DNA of 6,636 nt from Microbacterium sp. (GTDB taxonomy: Bacteria > Actinomycetota > Actinomycetes > Actinomycetales > Microbacteriaceae). The translations under genes were made by a program, and so were the position numbers. Numbering within the stretch: position 1 is the first letter of the stretch; the number at the start of each line of letters is the position of its first letter. This document shows, one piece after another, positions 5,771 through 6,636 of the stretch. The notes under the pieces are model-generated. The model saw only the letters and a program-made list of their open reading frames with translations. It did no database searches and was not told the DNA's origin. The stretch covers positions 1 to 6,636 of the forward strand of contig QFPD01000118.1 of the NCBI GenBank assembly GCA_003248845.1. The letters run 5' to 3'.

Positions 5771-6636
5771 GTGTCGGACGCGCCCCGCGAGGGCGTGATC
5801 ACGGGAGCGGGCGCGGGCGCGCCTGCTCCCGCACCTGAGAAAGTGTCCACCCGCCCGCCGCGCCCCGGACTCGTCGCCGCGACCCGCAGGGCGCTCGCGG
5901 GCCTGCCGGTCGATGTCGCGCCGCGCCTGCTCGGAGGCGTGCTCGAGGTGACGACGGCCGGATCGACCGTCGCGGTGCGTCTGACCGAGGTCGAGGCGTA
6001 TCACGGCGCCGGCACGGGGGAGCGGCCCGACCCCGGCTCGCACGCCCGGATGGGGCGCACGGCGCGCAATGCCACGATGTGGGGTGAGCCCGGTCATCTG
6101 TACGTGTACCTCAGCCACGGCATCCACTCGTGCGTCAACGTGGTCTGCGGCCCCGAGGGAACGGCGGGCGGTGTGCTCCTGCGGGCGGGCGAGGTGACGA
6201 CCGGTGTGGATGCCGCATTCGCCCGCCGCCCGGCGGCGCAGGCCTCGGGGTCGGCGCGAGACCTGGCCCGGGGGCCCGGCCGGCTCGGCGACGCCGTGGG
6301 GCTGCGTCACCCCGTGCACGACGGCATCGACGCGGTGACGGGCGTTGAGCGGGCGGGTGCCGTCGCACGGCTGTGGCTGCCGGCATCCGTCCGGGATGAT
6401 GTCGCGAGCGGGCCGCGCGTCGGGGTCGCGGGCGTGGCGGGCACGGACGCCTTTCCGTGGCGCTTCTGGATCGCCGGCGACACGACGGTGTCGGTGTCGC
6501 AGTGCACGCCGTACAGCAGACCGAGCGGGTTGTTGTGCTCTGCGAGGAACCGCTTGCGCAGGTCCAGCACGAAACCCTCCGCACCCTGCTCGATGAGGTC
6601 CTCCGCTGCGGCCCGGAGCTCCTCGCCCACGTCGCC
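5771..6636 (+). CDS. DNA-3-methyladenine glycosylase, AAG/MPG family (no stop in window)
   Basis: This base-excision repair enzyme removes alkylated purines such as 3-methyladenine. From GTG 5771, the best start by ribosome site, a Gly/Ala/Pro-rich leader precedes the family fold. GTG 5843 would give a family-like N-terminus, while GTG 5684 or ATG 5699 would add 29 or 24 residues. Conserved blocks, numbered from 5771, are RLLGGVLEV (52-60), TEVEAYHG (72-79) with general base Glu75 and Tyr77, SHARMGRTARNATMW (90-104) with His91, LYVYLSHGIHSCVNVV (110-125) with Asn123, the GPGRL substrate-pocket motif (168-172) and PWRFWIAGD (229-237). His117 stands where human AAG has the intercalating Tyr162. 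Homology ends at about 6496 where relatives stop, but the frame stays open to the window edge. The true 3' end is therefore uncertain. Its link to the metal genes is probably only positional. Confidence 0.8.
   Translation, partial: MSDAPREGVITGAGAGAPAPAPEKVSTRPPRPGLVAATRRALAGLPVDVAPRLLGGVLEVTTAGSTVAVRLTEVEAYHGAGTGERPDPGSHARMGRTARNATMWGEPGHLYVYLSHGIHSCVNVVCGPEGTAGGVLLRAGEVTTGVDAAFARRPAAQASGSARDLARGPGRLGDAVGLRHPVHDGIDAVTGVERAGAVARLWLPASVRDDVASGPRVGVAGVAGTDAFPWRFWIAGDTTVSVSQCTPYSRPSGLLCSARNRLRRSSTKPSAPCSMRSSAAARSSSPTS
6307..6636 (-). CDS. Possible minus-strand gene entering from the right edge, unrecognised
   Basis: On the minus strand a frame is open from the window edge and runs to a stop at 6307-6309. 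The part between 6636 and about 6500 looks protein-like: GDVGEELRAAAEDLIEQGAE, then GFVLDLRKRFLAEHNNPLGLLYG, with common actinobacterial codons. In this stretch GC by phase is about 89%, 33% and 84%. The low phase is codon position 2 of this frame, while the glycosylase frame would use rare TTG, AGA and AGG codons. The portion below about 6500 is antisense to conserved glycosylase sequence and is unlikely to be real protein. I do not recognise the family. The + frame beginning GTG 6502 shares the same position-2 phase and is the competing explanation. Confidence 0.3.
   Translation of the reverse strand, partial: GDVGEELRAAAEDLIEQGAEGFVLDLRKRFLAEHNNPLGLLYGVHCDTDTVVSPAIQKRHGKASVPATPATPTRGPLATSSRTDAGSHSRATAPARSTPVTASMPSCTG

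Noticed and set aside
6540..6600. S41 peptidase-like string EGFVLDLR on the minus strand
   Set aside because: The NPGG that should follow directly in S41 peptidases is missing (KRFLAEHNNPLG instead), so the resemblance is too weak to name a family.
6502..6636. Plus-strand frame starting GTG 6502 (VHAVQQTERVVVLCEEPLAQ...)
   Set aside because: It shares the low-GC codon position 2 phase with the minus-strand frame, but uses rarer codons (GTA, GTT, CTT) and matches nothing I know. Kept only as a competing reading.
1..6636. CRISPR array, tRNA, rRNA, insertion sequence or prophage
   Set aside because: No regularly spaced repeats, tRNA-like cloverleaf, rRNA motif, transposase or terminal repeats were seen.

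Overview
The window is about 70% GC, with codons ending almost always in G or C, GTG and TTG starts, and genes that overlap head to tail. This points to a high-GC actinobacterium. The protein sequences look like those of Microbacteriaceae such as Microbacterium, but that placement is by eye only. All confidently recognised genes are on the + strand.

Positions 1-1961 hold a zinc/manganese-type ABC importer: the C-terminal end of the solute-binding protein (partial), the ATPase with a His-rich tail, and the ABC-3 family permease. The three genes overlap by 4 nt at each junction. After a 48-nt gap with a leaderless-type promoter comes a Fur-family regulator (2010-2450). It carries the zinc ligands expected of Zur, so the importer and its likely repressor are adjacent.

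Positions 2437-5687 continue in the same direction with further overlaps. They encode a COG0701/UPF0718 (ArsP_1-like) permease, its usual partner of the TIGR03943/DUF1980 family with a cytosolic-looking HGHDD-repeat loop, and a membrane-anchored protein with an Ig-like domain and a beta-propeller-like domain. Being placed directly behind zur, these three look like a second envelope module for zinc or another metal. Its direction of transport and the role of the third protein are unknown. This is the most interesting part of the window.

Positions 5688-5770 hold a very stable all-GC hairpin and a GC-rich hexamer repeat. They are followed by a DNA-3-methyladenine glycosylase of the AAG/MPG family. 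Its family homology ends near 6496, but no stop follows. The last ~135 nt have base composition that fits a minus-strand gene better, so a rearrangement, a lost stop or a convergent overlap should be considered there. Throughout the window the hexamer GGATGC/GCATCC is unusually common and twice forms perfect palindromes near gene ends.
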